Shown: piece by piece, positions 1 through 7,860 of the stretch
How the letters are laid out: each line of letters begins with the position of its first letter
Position numbering within the stretch: position 1 is the first letter of the stretch
Assembly: GCA_034439975.1 (NCBI GenBank)
Contig: JAWXBK010000043.1
Coordinates: forward strand, 1-9,612
Source: JAWXBK01 sp034439975
GTDB taxonomy: Bacteria; Pseudomonadota; Alphaproteobacteria; Dongiales; Dongiaceae
Direction of reading: 5' to 3'
Length of the DNA: 9,612 nucleotides
Notes under the pieces: model-generated
The model's database searches: none
Told to the model about the DNA's origin: nothing
What the model saw: the letters and a program-made list of their open reading frames with translations, nothing else
Translations under genes and position numbers: made by a program

Positions 1-337
1 CAACACGTTTTGCGAGATCCTGTCGTTCGACAAACGCGCGCTGATCATTCCGCGCACCCGGCCGCGCATGGAACAGCATATCCGCGCGGCGCGCGCCGCC
101 GACCTCGGACTGGTGCGTATGCTGACCGAGGATTGCGGGCACGATCCGCTTGTGATGGCGACCGCACTACGCAACCTGCCGCAACAGCCGGTGCCATCCG
201 ACGTGGTGGTGCCCGGCCTGCTCGACGGACTGGACAATGTGAACCGGCTGGTCAGTCAATGGCTCGGGCGGGCGCGCAGACCGCGCTTCGGCATCACCGG
301 CCGGCGTTCCGCCTATCGCGCATCCGGTCGCACCTGA
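1..337 (+). CDS. MurG-like (COG4671-type) glycosyltransferase, C-terminal fragment, 5' end outside window
   Basis: Only the last 111 residues are present, read from base 2 to the TGA at 335-337. The fragment opens with NTFCEILSF, continues with RALIIP and then R-M-E-Q-H-I-R-A. This is the nucleotide-sugar binding part of a GT-B enzyme of the MurG/GT28 superfamily. By analogy with MurG, Glu5 of the fragment would contact the donor ribose, and the Glu24-Gln25 pair lies in the following donor loop. The same block recurs in the complete gene at 3409-4614 (Y-N-T-L-M-E-I-L, then E-S-E-Q), so the two are paralogues. The donor and acceptor sugars cannot be read from the sequence. An internal ATG at 68 would give an 89-residue protein, but it splits the conserved domain and is not the true start. 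The family call is fairly secure; the specific reaction is unknown. Confidence 0.8.
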   Translation, partial: NTFCEILSFDKRALIIPRTRPRMEQHIRAARAADLGLVRMLTEDCGHDPLVMATALRNLPQQPVPSDVVVPGLLDGLDNVNRLVSQWLGRARRPRFGITGRRSAYRASGRT

Positions 338-351
338 GCCCCAAGAACCCG

Positions 352-1638
352 TTGCCCAACCCCGTCGTTTTCGTTCTCAAGGGTTATCCGCGCCTTTCCG
401 AGACCTTCATCGCCCAGGAGATCGCGGCGCTGGAGGCGCGCGGGTTCGACATCCGCATCGTGTCGCTGCGTCAGCCGAGCGACCCCGCGATCCATCCCAT
501 CCACCGCGAGATCAGGGCGCCGGTTCTCTATCTGCCGGAGTATCTGCGCGAAGCACCGGGCCGGGTATTCCGCGCCTGGCGCCGCGCGCGACGACTGCCG
601 GGCTATCGCAAGGCATGGCGTTTGTGGCGCGCCGATTATCGCCGCGACCGCACCGCAAACCGGATCCGCCGCTTCGGTCAGGCCTGCGTGCTTGCTGCGG
701 AATGGCCCGAAGGCGCGACGCAGCTGCATGCGCATTTCCTGCACACGCCCGCGTCGGTCGCCCGTTACACCGCGCATATGCTCGGCATTCCCTGGACTGC
801 ATCGGCCCATGCGCGCGACATCTGGACGTCGCCCGAATGGGAAAAGCGCGACAAGCTCGCCGACGCGCAGTGGGTCGTAACCTGCACGGCGAACGGCGCC
901 CAGCATCTGCGCGCCTTGAGCCCCGATCCGGCGAAGGTGCATCTCGTCTATCACGGGCTCGATCTCGACCGCTTCGCGACGCCGACTGCGCCGAAGCCGT
1001 CGCGCAACGGGCGGCGCATGAGCGATCCGGTGAAGCTGATCGCGGTCGGCCGCATGGTCGAGAAAAAGGGTTTCGACGTGCTGATCGCCGCGCTGGCGAA
1101 ACTGGAATCGACAGTTTACTGGAAGCTCGTCCATATCGGCGGCGGCGAGATGGCCATGCGCATGCGCGCGCACGCGATGACCGCCGGCATCACGCGACAT
1201 ATCGAATGGCGCGGTGCACAAGCACAGGAAGACGTGCTGGCGGCGCTGCGCGAAGCCGACATCTTCATCCTGCCGAGCCGCATCGCGAGCGACGGCGATC
1301 GCGACGGGCTGCCCAACGTGCTGATGGAAGCGGCTAGCCAGAACCTTGCGCTGATCTCGACCTCGTTGCCGGGTATCGCCGAACTGATCGTGCCGGAGCA
1401 GACCGGTTTGCTGGTCAAACAGAACGACGCGAAGGCGCTTGCCGGCGCGATCGACCGGCTGATTCGCGATCCGGCGCTGCGCGGCCGGCTCGGTTATGCC
1501 GCCGCCTGGCGGGTCAAACGCGATTTCGACATGAAGGACGGGATTGCCAAACTGGCCCGGCTGTTCGAACAGGACGCCGCGTCGACAGCGCCCGCCAACG
1601 AGATGCCGACCGCCGACAACAAGGACGACGGGGCATGA
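352..1638 (+). CDS. GT4 family glycosyltransferase (colanic acid/amylovoran type)
   Basis: A 428-residue GT-B glycosyltransferase, probably cytoplasmic or membrane-associated, that would add a sugar from a nucleotide donor to a growing glycan. The N-terminal domain starts with VVFVLKGYPRLSETFIAQEI, a signature start for WcaL/AmsK-like exopolysaccharide transferases. HAHFLH (about 126-131) and SAHARDIW (151-158) follow. The C-terminal donor domain has GRMVEKKG (233-240) and the GT4 E-X7-E region as D318-GLPNVLM-E326, with Asp in place of the first Glu. TTG at 352 is chosen as start because it lies 14 bases after the upstream stop and just before the first conserved strand. ATG at 259 would overlap the upstream gene by 79 bases, and the reading frame further upstream looks like a shadow of that gene. 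The Shine-Dalgarno sequence is weak. The C-terminal tail is Ala/Asp-rich. The stop overlaps the next start by 4 bases. Confidence 0.88.
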   Translation: MPNPVVFVLKGYPRLSETFIAQEIAALEARGFDIRIVSLRQPSDPAIHPIHREIRAPVLYLPEYLREAPGRVFRAWRRARRLPGYRKAWRLWRADYRRDRTANRIRRFGQACVLAAEWPEGATQLHAHFLHTPASVARYTAHMLGIPWTASAHARDIWTSPEWEKRDKLADAQWVVTCTANGAQHLRALSPDPAKVHLVYHGLDLDRFATPTAPKPSRNGRRMSDPVKLIAVGRMVEKKGFDVLIAALAKLESTVYWKLVHIGGGEMAMRMRAHAMTAGITRHIEWRGAQAQEDVLAALREADIFILPSRIASDGDRDGLPNVLMEAASQNLALISTSLPGIAELIVPEQTGLLVKQNDAKALAGAIDRLIRDPALRGRLGYAAAWRVKRDFDMKDGIAKLARLFEQDAASTAPANEMPTADNKDDGA

Positions 1639-2783
1639 AGGTCGCGTTCTATGCGCCGCTGAAGCCGCCGACCCATCCGATCGCCTCGGGCGACCGGCGC
1701 ATGGCGCGGCTGCTGATCGCGGCGCTCGAGCGGGCCGGCTACGACACGACCCTGGCGAGCCGGCTGCGCAGTTTCGAACCGACCGGCGATCCGAAGCGCC
1801 AACTCGAGCTTGCCGACATCTGCCGCAGCCAGATCCCGCGTCTCTTGCGACGCTTCCGCGCGCTGCCGCCGGCCGAACGGCCGATCGCATGGATGACCTA
1901 TCACGTCTATTACAAGGCACCGGACTGGTTCGGCCCGCGCATCGCCGATGCGCTCGGCATTCCCTATGTGATCGTCGAAGCCTCGCATGCGAACAAGCGC
2001 GCGAACGGGCCCTGGGCTATGGGTCACGAGGCTACCGCCGCCGCGATTCGTCGCGCCGATGCGATTCTTTCGCCCAACGCCAATGACGAGGAATGTATCC
2101 GCCCGCTGATGCCCGATCCGCGGCGGCTGGTGCCGATGCCGCCGTTTCTGGATCTGCAGCCTTATCAGGATGCCGCGATCCGGCGCAGCGCGCATCGACA
2201 GTCGCTGGCGCGCGCATACGGGCTCGATCCCTATCACAACTGGCTGCTCGCCGTCGGCATGATGCGACCGGGCGACAAGTTCGAATCCTATCGCGTGCTG
2301 GCTGCCGCGCTCGAAAAGCTCGGCCATCAGCCCTGGCATCTGATCGTGGTCGGCGACGGGCCGGAGCGCGCTGCCGTCGAAGAGCTGATGCGCCACATCG
2401 GGCCGAACCGCGTCACCTTCGTGGGTTTCGTCGGCGAACGGAATCTGCCGGTCTTTTACGCCGGCGCCGATATTCTGGTCTGGCCCGCGATCGGCGAGGC
2501 CTATGGCATGGCGATCCTCGAGGCGCAGGCAACAGGCCAGCCCGTCGTCGCAGGCGCGAGCGGCGGCGTGCCCGGTATCGTCGATGCCGGCACGACCGGT
2601 TTGCTCGCACCGCCGGGCGATGCCGATTCCTTCGCGCGCGCGCTGGGTGCGCTGATCGCCAACCCGACGCGCCGCGCGCAGATGCGCGCCTCGGCCCTCA
2701 AGCAGACCGCCGACCGGCACGGCATCGCGCGCGCCGCGACCCTGATCGGCGACGTGCTGGGCGCGCTCGCGCGCGCCGCCTGA
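1635..2783 (+). CDS. GT4 family glycosyltransferase
   Basis: A 382-residue GT-B enzyme starting MKVAFYAPLKPPTHPIASGDR, a typical first strand and Gly-containing acceptor loop of GT4 proteins. The C-terminal Rossmann domain begins near LLAVGMMRPGDK, followed by the strand LIVVGDGPER. The donor-binding motif is complete: E288-AYGMAIL-E296 (E-X7-E), followed by QPVVAGASGGVPGIV and GLLAPPGD, which are classic GT4 elements. Length is normal for the family. The ATG overlaps the upstream TGA as ATGA, and AAGGA at 1621-1625 gives a usable ribosome site, so the start is well supported. It sits between another GT4 gene and a histidine phosphatase, which implies successive sugar additions in one pathway. 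The sugar transferred cannot be deduced. Confidence 0.9.
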   Translation: MKVAFYAPLKPPTHPIASGDRRMARLLIAALERAGYDTTLASRLRSFEPTGDPKRQLELADICRSQIPRLLRRFRALPPAERPIAWMTYHVYYKAPDWFGPRIADALGIPYVIVEASHANKRANGPWAMGHEATAAAIRRADAILSPNANDEECIRPLMPDPRRLVPMPPFLDLQPYQDAAIRRSAHRQSLARAYGLDPYHNWLLAVGMMRPGDKFESYRVLAAALEKLGHQPWHLIVVGDGPERAAVEELMRHIGPNRVTFVGFVGERNLPVFYAGADILVWPAIGEAYGMAILEAQATGQPVVAGASGGVPGIVDAGTTGLLAPPGDADSFARALGALIANPTRRAQMRASALKQTADRHGIARAATLIGDVLGALARAA

Positions 2784-2803
2784 ACGCTGACGATGCTGCG
2801 CCG

Positions 2804-3412
2804 ATGACCCGCCTCGCTTTGCTGCGCCACGCACCGACCGAGTGGAACGAACAAGGCCGCGTGCAGGGTTCGAGCGATGTCGCGCTGAGCGATGCCGGGC
2901 GCAAGGCGGCGGCCTCGTGGCGTCTGCCGCCCACGATCGAGAATTGGCGGCGAGTCACCTCGCCGCTGTCGCGCTGCCGCGAGACCGCATCGTTGCTGCA
3001 TCCCGAAGCCGACGCGCAGATCGAACCGCGCCTCGTCGAAATGGGCTGGGGCGAATGGGAAGGACGGCGGCTGACCGACCTGCGCGCCGAACTCGGCGAT
3101 GAAATGATCGCGCGCGAAGTGCTCGGTCTCGATTTTCAGGCACCCGGCGGCGAGAGCCCGCGCGATGTGCAGGCGCGCGTCAAATCCTGGCTTGCCGAGA
3201 TCGGCGCCGCCGGCATCGACACGCTGGCAGTTACGCATAAGGGCGTCGTGCGCGCGATCTATGCGCTTGCAACCGGCTGGACCATGCAGGCGCGCGAACC
3301 GGACCGGTTGCGCTTTCCGGCGATCCATCTCGTTCGCGTGGAACCGGACGGCAAGGTCGCACCCGATCGTTTCAATCTGCCGCTCAACGGGCGCGCGGAT
3401 CGGTTCCCATGA
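2804..3412 (+). CDS. Histidine phosphatase family protein (phosphoglycerate mutase-like)
   Basis: A 202-residue protein of the branch-1 histidine phosphatase superfamily. The N-terminal LLRHAPTEWN motif carries the nucleophile, His9, with Arg8. RCRETA (57-62) supplies further phosphate-binding Arg. E79-M-G-W-G-E-W-E-G gives the acidic pair, and T144-H145-K-G carries the second catalytic His. These form a complete active site that would remove a phosphate from a small molecule through a phosphohistidine. Members include CobC, GpmB and the glucosyl-3-phosphoglycerate phosphatase GpgP. The glycosyltransferase context favours a phosphosugar or glycosyl-phosphoglycerate substrate over cobalamin synthesis or glycolysis, but this is inference. 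ATG at 2804 is used because it directly precedes the conserved core; the same frame stays open upstream only as a shadow of the preceding gene. It begins 20 bases after that gene and overlaps the next by ATGA. Confidence 0.9.
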   Translation: MTRLALLRHAPTEWNEQGRVQGSSDVALSDAGRKAAASWRLPPTIENWRRVTSPLSRCRETASLLHPEADAQIEPRLVEMGWGEWEGRRLTDLRAELGDEMIAREVLGLDFQAPGGESPRDVQARVKSWLAEIGAAGIDTLAVTHKGVVRAIYALATGWTMQAREPDRLRFPAIHLVRVEPDGKVAPDRFNLPLNGRADRFP

Positions 3413-4614
3413 GCCAACCGAAACTTCTGTTCTGGGTGCAGCACCTTCTCGGCATCGGCCATCTGCGCCGCGCGGCTGCGCTCACGCACGCACTGGCCGC
3501 CGATGGATTTGCGGTGACGGTCGTCTCCGGCGGCATGCCCGTGCCGGAACTCGATCTCGGTCCGGTCGATCTGATCCAGCTTGCACCGGCGCGCGCCGCC
3601 GATTCGAGTTTCGCGGGCGTCGTCGACGAGAATGGCCGCGTGATCGACGATGAATGGCGGGCGGCGCGGCGCGCGCAGTTGATGGCGATCTTCGATGTGC
3701 TCAAACCCGATCTCGTGTTGATCGAACTCTATCCGTTCGGCCGGCGCGCCTTTCGCTCCGAACTCAACGCACTTCTCGACGCGTGCAAGATGGCGCGCAT
3801 TCCGGTCTTCGTGTCGCTGCGCGATCTTCTGGTCGACAAGGGTCGCGCCGATCGCGTCGCCGAGACCGTGCGTCTGGTGCGCGATCATGTCGCGAAGGTT
3901 CTGGTCCACGGCGATCCGCAGTTTCTGCGCCTCGAACAAAGTTTCCCGGCCGCATCCGAGATTGCCGACCGCATCGCCTACACCGGCTATGTCGTGAACC
4001 GTCCGATGTCAGGCTCGGCCGCGGCCCCTGCCGCGGCGCCGGGTGGAAGCCCGGCCCGGTCCGGTACGCCGAGCCCGGCCGCCGCTGCCGAGGTTCTGGT
4101 TTCGGCCGGCGGCGGCGCGGTCGGCCGACGGCTGCTCGAAACGGCGCTGGCCGCCCGCCCCTTGACCCGCCTCGCCGACGCGCCCTGGCGGCTGGTGACC
4201 GGCCCGCAGATCCCCGATGCCGATTTCCGGGCACTGGCGGCAGCCGCGCCGAAGGGGGTTGCACTGGAGCGGTTTCGCGCCGATTTCCAGCAGATACTCG
4301 CCTGTTGCCGGGTTTCCGTCTCGCAGGCGGGCTATAATACGCTGATGGAAATACTGAGCGCCGGAACCCGGTCCGTGGTGGTGCCCTTCGCCGATGGTGG
4401 CGAAAGCGAGCAGACCGTTCGCGCCCGGCTGCTGGCCGCACGGGGCCTGCTCGAGCTGGTCGAGGCCGATGCCCTGACCCCGGCGTCGCTCGCCGCGGCG
4501 ATCGACCGGGCGGACGAGAAACCGCGCGGAACCGGCGCAGCCGCGATCGACCTCGACGGGGCGCGGCAGACCGCGGCCTTGCTGCGCCAGCACCTCGCCG
4601 GACGCCCCGCATGA
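3409..4614 (+). CDS. MurG-like (COG4671-type) predicted glycosyltransferase
   Basis: A 401-residue GT-B protein of the COG4671 'predicted glycosyl transferase' group. The N-terminal domain shows VQHLLGIGHLRRA, a Gly-His acceptor loop as in MurG-like enzymes, then VVSGGMPVPELDL and DLVLIELYPFGRRAFRSEL. An Ala/Pro/Ser/Gly-rich linker at about 201-227 joins it to the donor domain, which opens with VLVSAGGGAVG (229-239). The donor site has SQAGYNTLMEIL (305-316), with Glu314 in the likely ribose-binding position, and GGESEQ (330-335). The enzyme should use a nucleotide sugar in the cytoplasm; the sugar is unknown. It is a paralogue of the truncated first gene. Arg codon use shifts from mostly CGC to mostly CGG at the linker. 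ATG at 3409 overlaps the upstream stop (ATGA), and the stop overlaps the next start in the same way. Confidence 0.88.
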   Translation: MSQPKLLFWVQHLLGIGHLRRAAALTHALAADGFAVTVVSGGMPVPELDLGPVDLIQLAPARAADSSFAGVVDENGRVIDDEWRAARRAQLMAIFDVLKPDLVLIELYPFGRRAFRSELNALLDACKMARIPVFVSLRDLLVDKGRADRVAETVRLVRDHVAKVLVHGDPQFLRLEQSFPAASEIADRIAYTGYVVNRPMSGSAAAPAAAPGGSPARSGTPSPAAAAEVLVSAGGGAVGRRLLETALAARPLTRLADAPWRLVTGPQIPDADFRALAAAAPKGVALERFRADFQQILACCRVSVSQAGYNTLMEILSAGTRSVVVPFADGGESEQTVRARLLAARGLLELVEADALTPASLAAAIDRADEKPRGTGAAAIDLDGARQTAALLRQHLAGRPA

Positions 4615-5426
4615 CCGACCGGCCCGACGCGAACCGCCCGACCTCGACCTGGCGCGATCTGACCGCCGAGCTCGATCGCTGGCAGAAAGCCGGGCGGAAG
4701 GCGACCTTCTGGTGGCGCGACGACGATGTCGAGGCGCCAGGGCGCCGGCTCGACCGGCTGCTCGACCTCTCGGAATCGGTCGCGGCGAAACCGCTGCCCT
4801 TGGCGCTGGCGGTCATCCCGGCCGGGGCCGACCCGGCGCTGGCCGACCGGCTCAGGGGCCTCCGCCATGTCAGCGTGCTGCAGCATGGCTGGTCGCACGC
4901 GAACCATGCGCCCGAGGGCGAACGGACCATCGAACTGGGCAGTCACCGGCCGGCCCGCGCGGTCCTGCGCGAGCTCGATACCGGACGAGAGCGGATGGGC
5001 CGGCTGTTCCGCGGCCGGTTCGTGCCGGTCATCGTGCCGCCCTGGAACCGGATCGCGCCGACCATTGCGCGGGCGCTGCCGCGGCACGATTACATCGGCC
5101 TTTCCAGCTCGGGCGCACGCGGGCGGCAACGCCGGGCCGGGCGGTTCGCGGTCGCCAATGTGCATATCGACATATTCGAGTGGCATCCGCGCGCGCGCTT
5201 CGCCGGCACGGGACCGGTTATCGACCAGGCGATCCGGCATCTCGCCGCCCGGCGCGAGGGCCGCGTCGACCCGGACGAGCCGACCGGCTTCATGACCCAT
5301 CATCTGCAGCACGATGCTGCCTGCTGGCGGTTCGTCGAACGGTTCCTGCGTCAGAGTGCCGCGCACCCCGCCGTGCGCTGGCTGCCGGCTTCGCGAGTTT
5401 TTGCCGCAACGGGCAGACCGCAATGA
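4611..5426 (+). CDS. Polysaccharide deacetylase (NodB-like) family protein, apparently cytoplasmic
   Basis: A 271-residue divergent NodB/CE4-like protein. Motifs in order: WWRDDDV (34-40), with the Asp pair expected for the general base and metal ligand; HGWSHANH (92-99), supplying the metal-binding His residues; VPPWNR (142-147), the third CE4 motif; and MTHHLQHD (228-235) with the late His. Together they support a metal-dependent hydrolase that removes N- or O-acetyl groups from a sugar. The N-terminus (MTDRPDANRPTSTWRDL) is polar, with no signal peptide or membrane helix, unlike most secreted deacetylases. It may therefore act on a cytosolic or lipid-linked intermediate, as NodB does. It overlaps the upstream transferase and the downstream gene by ATGA. 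CGG is the commonest Arg codon (about 20 CGG to 16 CGC). Deacetylase activity is inferred from motifs; another amide or ester substrate is possible. Confidence 0.85.
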   Translation: MTDRPDANRPTSTWRDLTAELDRWQKAGRKATFWWRDDDVEAPGRRLDRLLDLSESVAAKPLPLALAVIPAGADPALADRLRGLRHVSVLQHGWSHANHAPEGERTIELGSHRPARAVLRELDTGRERMGRLFRGRFVPVIVPPWNRIAPTIARALPRHDYIGLSSSGARGRQRRAGRFAVANVHIDIFEWHPRARFAGTGPVIDQAIRHLAARREGRVDPDEPTGFMTHHLQHDAACWRFVERFLRQSAAHPAVRWLPASRVFAATGRPQ

Positions 5427-5985
5427 CCGGCCCGATGCGCTATCCACCGGGCAGCCTGCTCGGCGATTACGGACGGGGCGGTGTCGGATTGGTCGTCACC
5501 GGCGCGATGTGGCTATCGCTGCCCGGTGCCGGTTACGTACATGTCATTTTTGGCGGATTGACGCTGCTATTCGCGCTCTTCACCATACGCACCGCCTGGC
5601 GGCAGTTGTTGCGGTTCGAGTTGCTGCCCGACGGGCTCGTGCAGGTGTGGCCGCGACGGCGCGTCCTGCTGTGGGACCGGCTGGACAGCCTGCGCCTGCG
5701 CTACTACTCGACGCGGCGCAATCGCGAGGGGGGATGGATGACGCTGACAATGCGGGCCGGCGACGTGCGCATGACGCTTGAATCCACGCTCGAGGGATTC
5801 GACGCACTGGCGCAGCGTGCCGCGACCGCAGCCGAACAGCGCGGCCTCACGCTCGACGGGCCGAGCCGCGCGAATTTCGGCGCGCTCGGCATCGCGGGCT
5901 TCGAGCCGGTTCCGGCGCCACCCGTCCCGCCGTCGCGCTGGCGCTTCAACGAACGCTGGCGCCGCGAGGACCGGGACAAAAATTC

Positions 5986-5989
<4 letters not shown>
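5423..5989 (+). CDS. Small two-helix membrane protein with PH-like C-terminal domain, function unknown
   Basis: A 188-residue protein not recognised as a named family. Residues about 18-34 and 39-56 are hydrophobic and form two likely transmembrane helices joined by a very short loop (SLPGAGY). A cytosolic part follows: FELLPDGLVQVWPRRRVLLW, then LDSLRLRYYSTRR and GWMTLTMRAGDVRMTL. This pattern of short strands ended by a helix (about 125-142) resembles bacterial PH-like domains that follow paired membrane helices. The C-terminus is Pro/Arg-rich (VPAPPVPPSRWRFNERWRRED). It could anchor or regulate the neighbouring glycan enzymes or the transporter; this is inference only. ATG at 5423 overlaps the upstream TGA, and its own TGA overlaps the next GTG start, so it is locked between the two modules. 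An alternative ATG at 5435 would remove only four residues. Confidence 0.75.
5966..5976 (+). promoter_or_regulatory. Ribosome binding site for GTG start at 5986
   Basis: GAGGA followed by GGGA lies 9-15 bases before the GTG at 5986, inside the end of the preceding gene. It supports that non-ATG start, which also matches the N-terminal edge of the first ABC domain. Confidence 0.45.

Positions 5990-7841
<1,852 letters not shown>

Positions 7842-7860
<19 letters not shown>

Noticed and set aside
10..351. Upstream extension of the first GT4 gene (TTG at 10, ATG at 259)
   Set aside because: This region encodes the conserved end of the MurG-like transferase in another frame. The extension reads as Arg/Ala-rich noise and would overlap by at least 79 bases.
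313..1920. Minus-strand open frame of 535 codons opposite the GT4 genes
   Set aside because: It spans two genes with clear GT4 motifs, shows no recognisable motif of its own and has a low-complexity Arg/Ala/Gly composition.
2093..2803. Upstream extension of the histidine phosphatase frame
   Set aside because: It is an Arg/Ala-rich shadow of the GT4 gene. The conserved phosphatase core begins right at ATG 2804.
4009..4092. GC-rich repetitive-looking stretch, a possible repeat element
   Set aside because: It stays in frame and encodes an Ala/Pro/Ser/Gly linker between the two GT-B domains, as is common at this place in the family. No repeat unit or flanking duplication is seen.
4333..4338. 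Perfect TATAAT, a possible -10 promoter element
   Set aside because: It encodes the conserved Tyr-Asn of the GYNT donor motif. The best -35-like hexamer (TTGCCG at 4305) is 22 bases away, too far, and no gene starts shortly downstream.
5385..5405. T-run near the end of the deacetylase gene, a possible terminator
   Set aside because: No stable stem precedes the five T bases. It lies in coding sequence just before an overlapping start, where termination would defeat the coupling.
4712..5422. Upstream extension of the membrane protein frame
   Set aside because: It is a shadow of the deacetylase gene, which carries the CE4-like motifs in the other frame. The membrane protein starts at the ATGA overlap at 5423.
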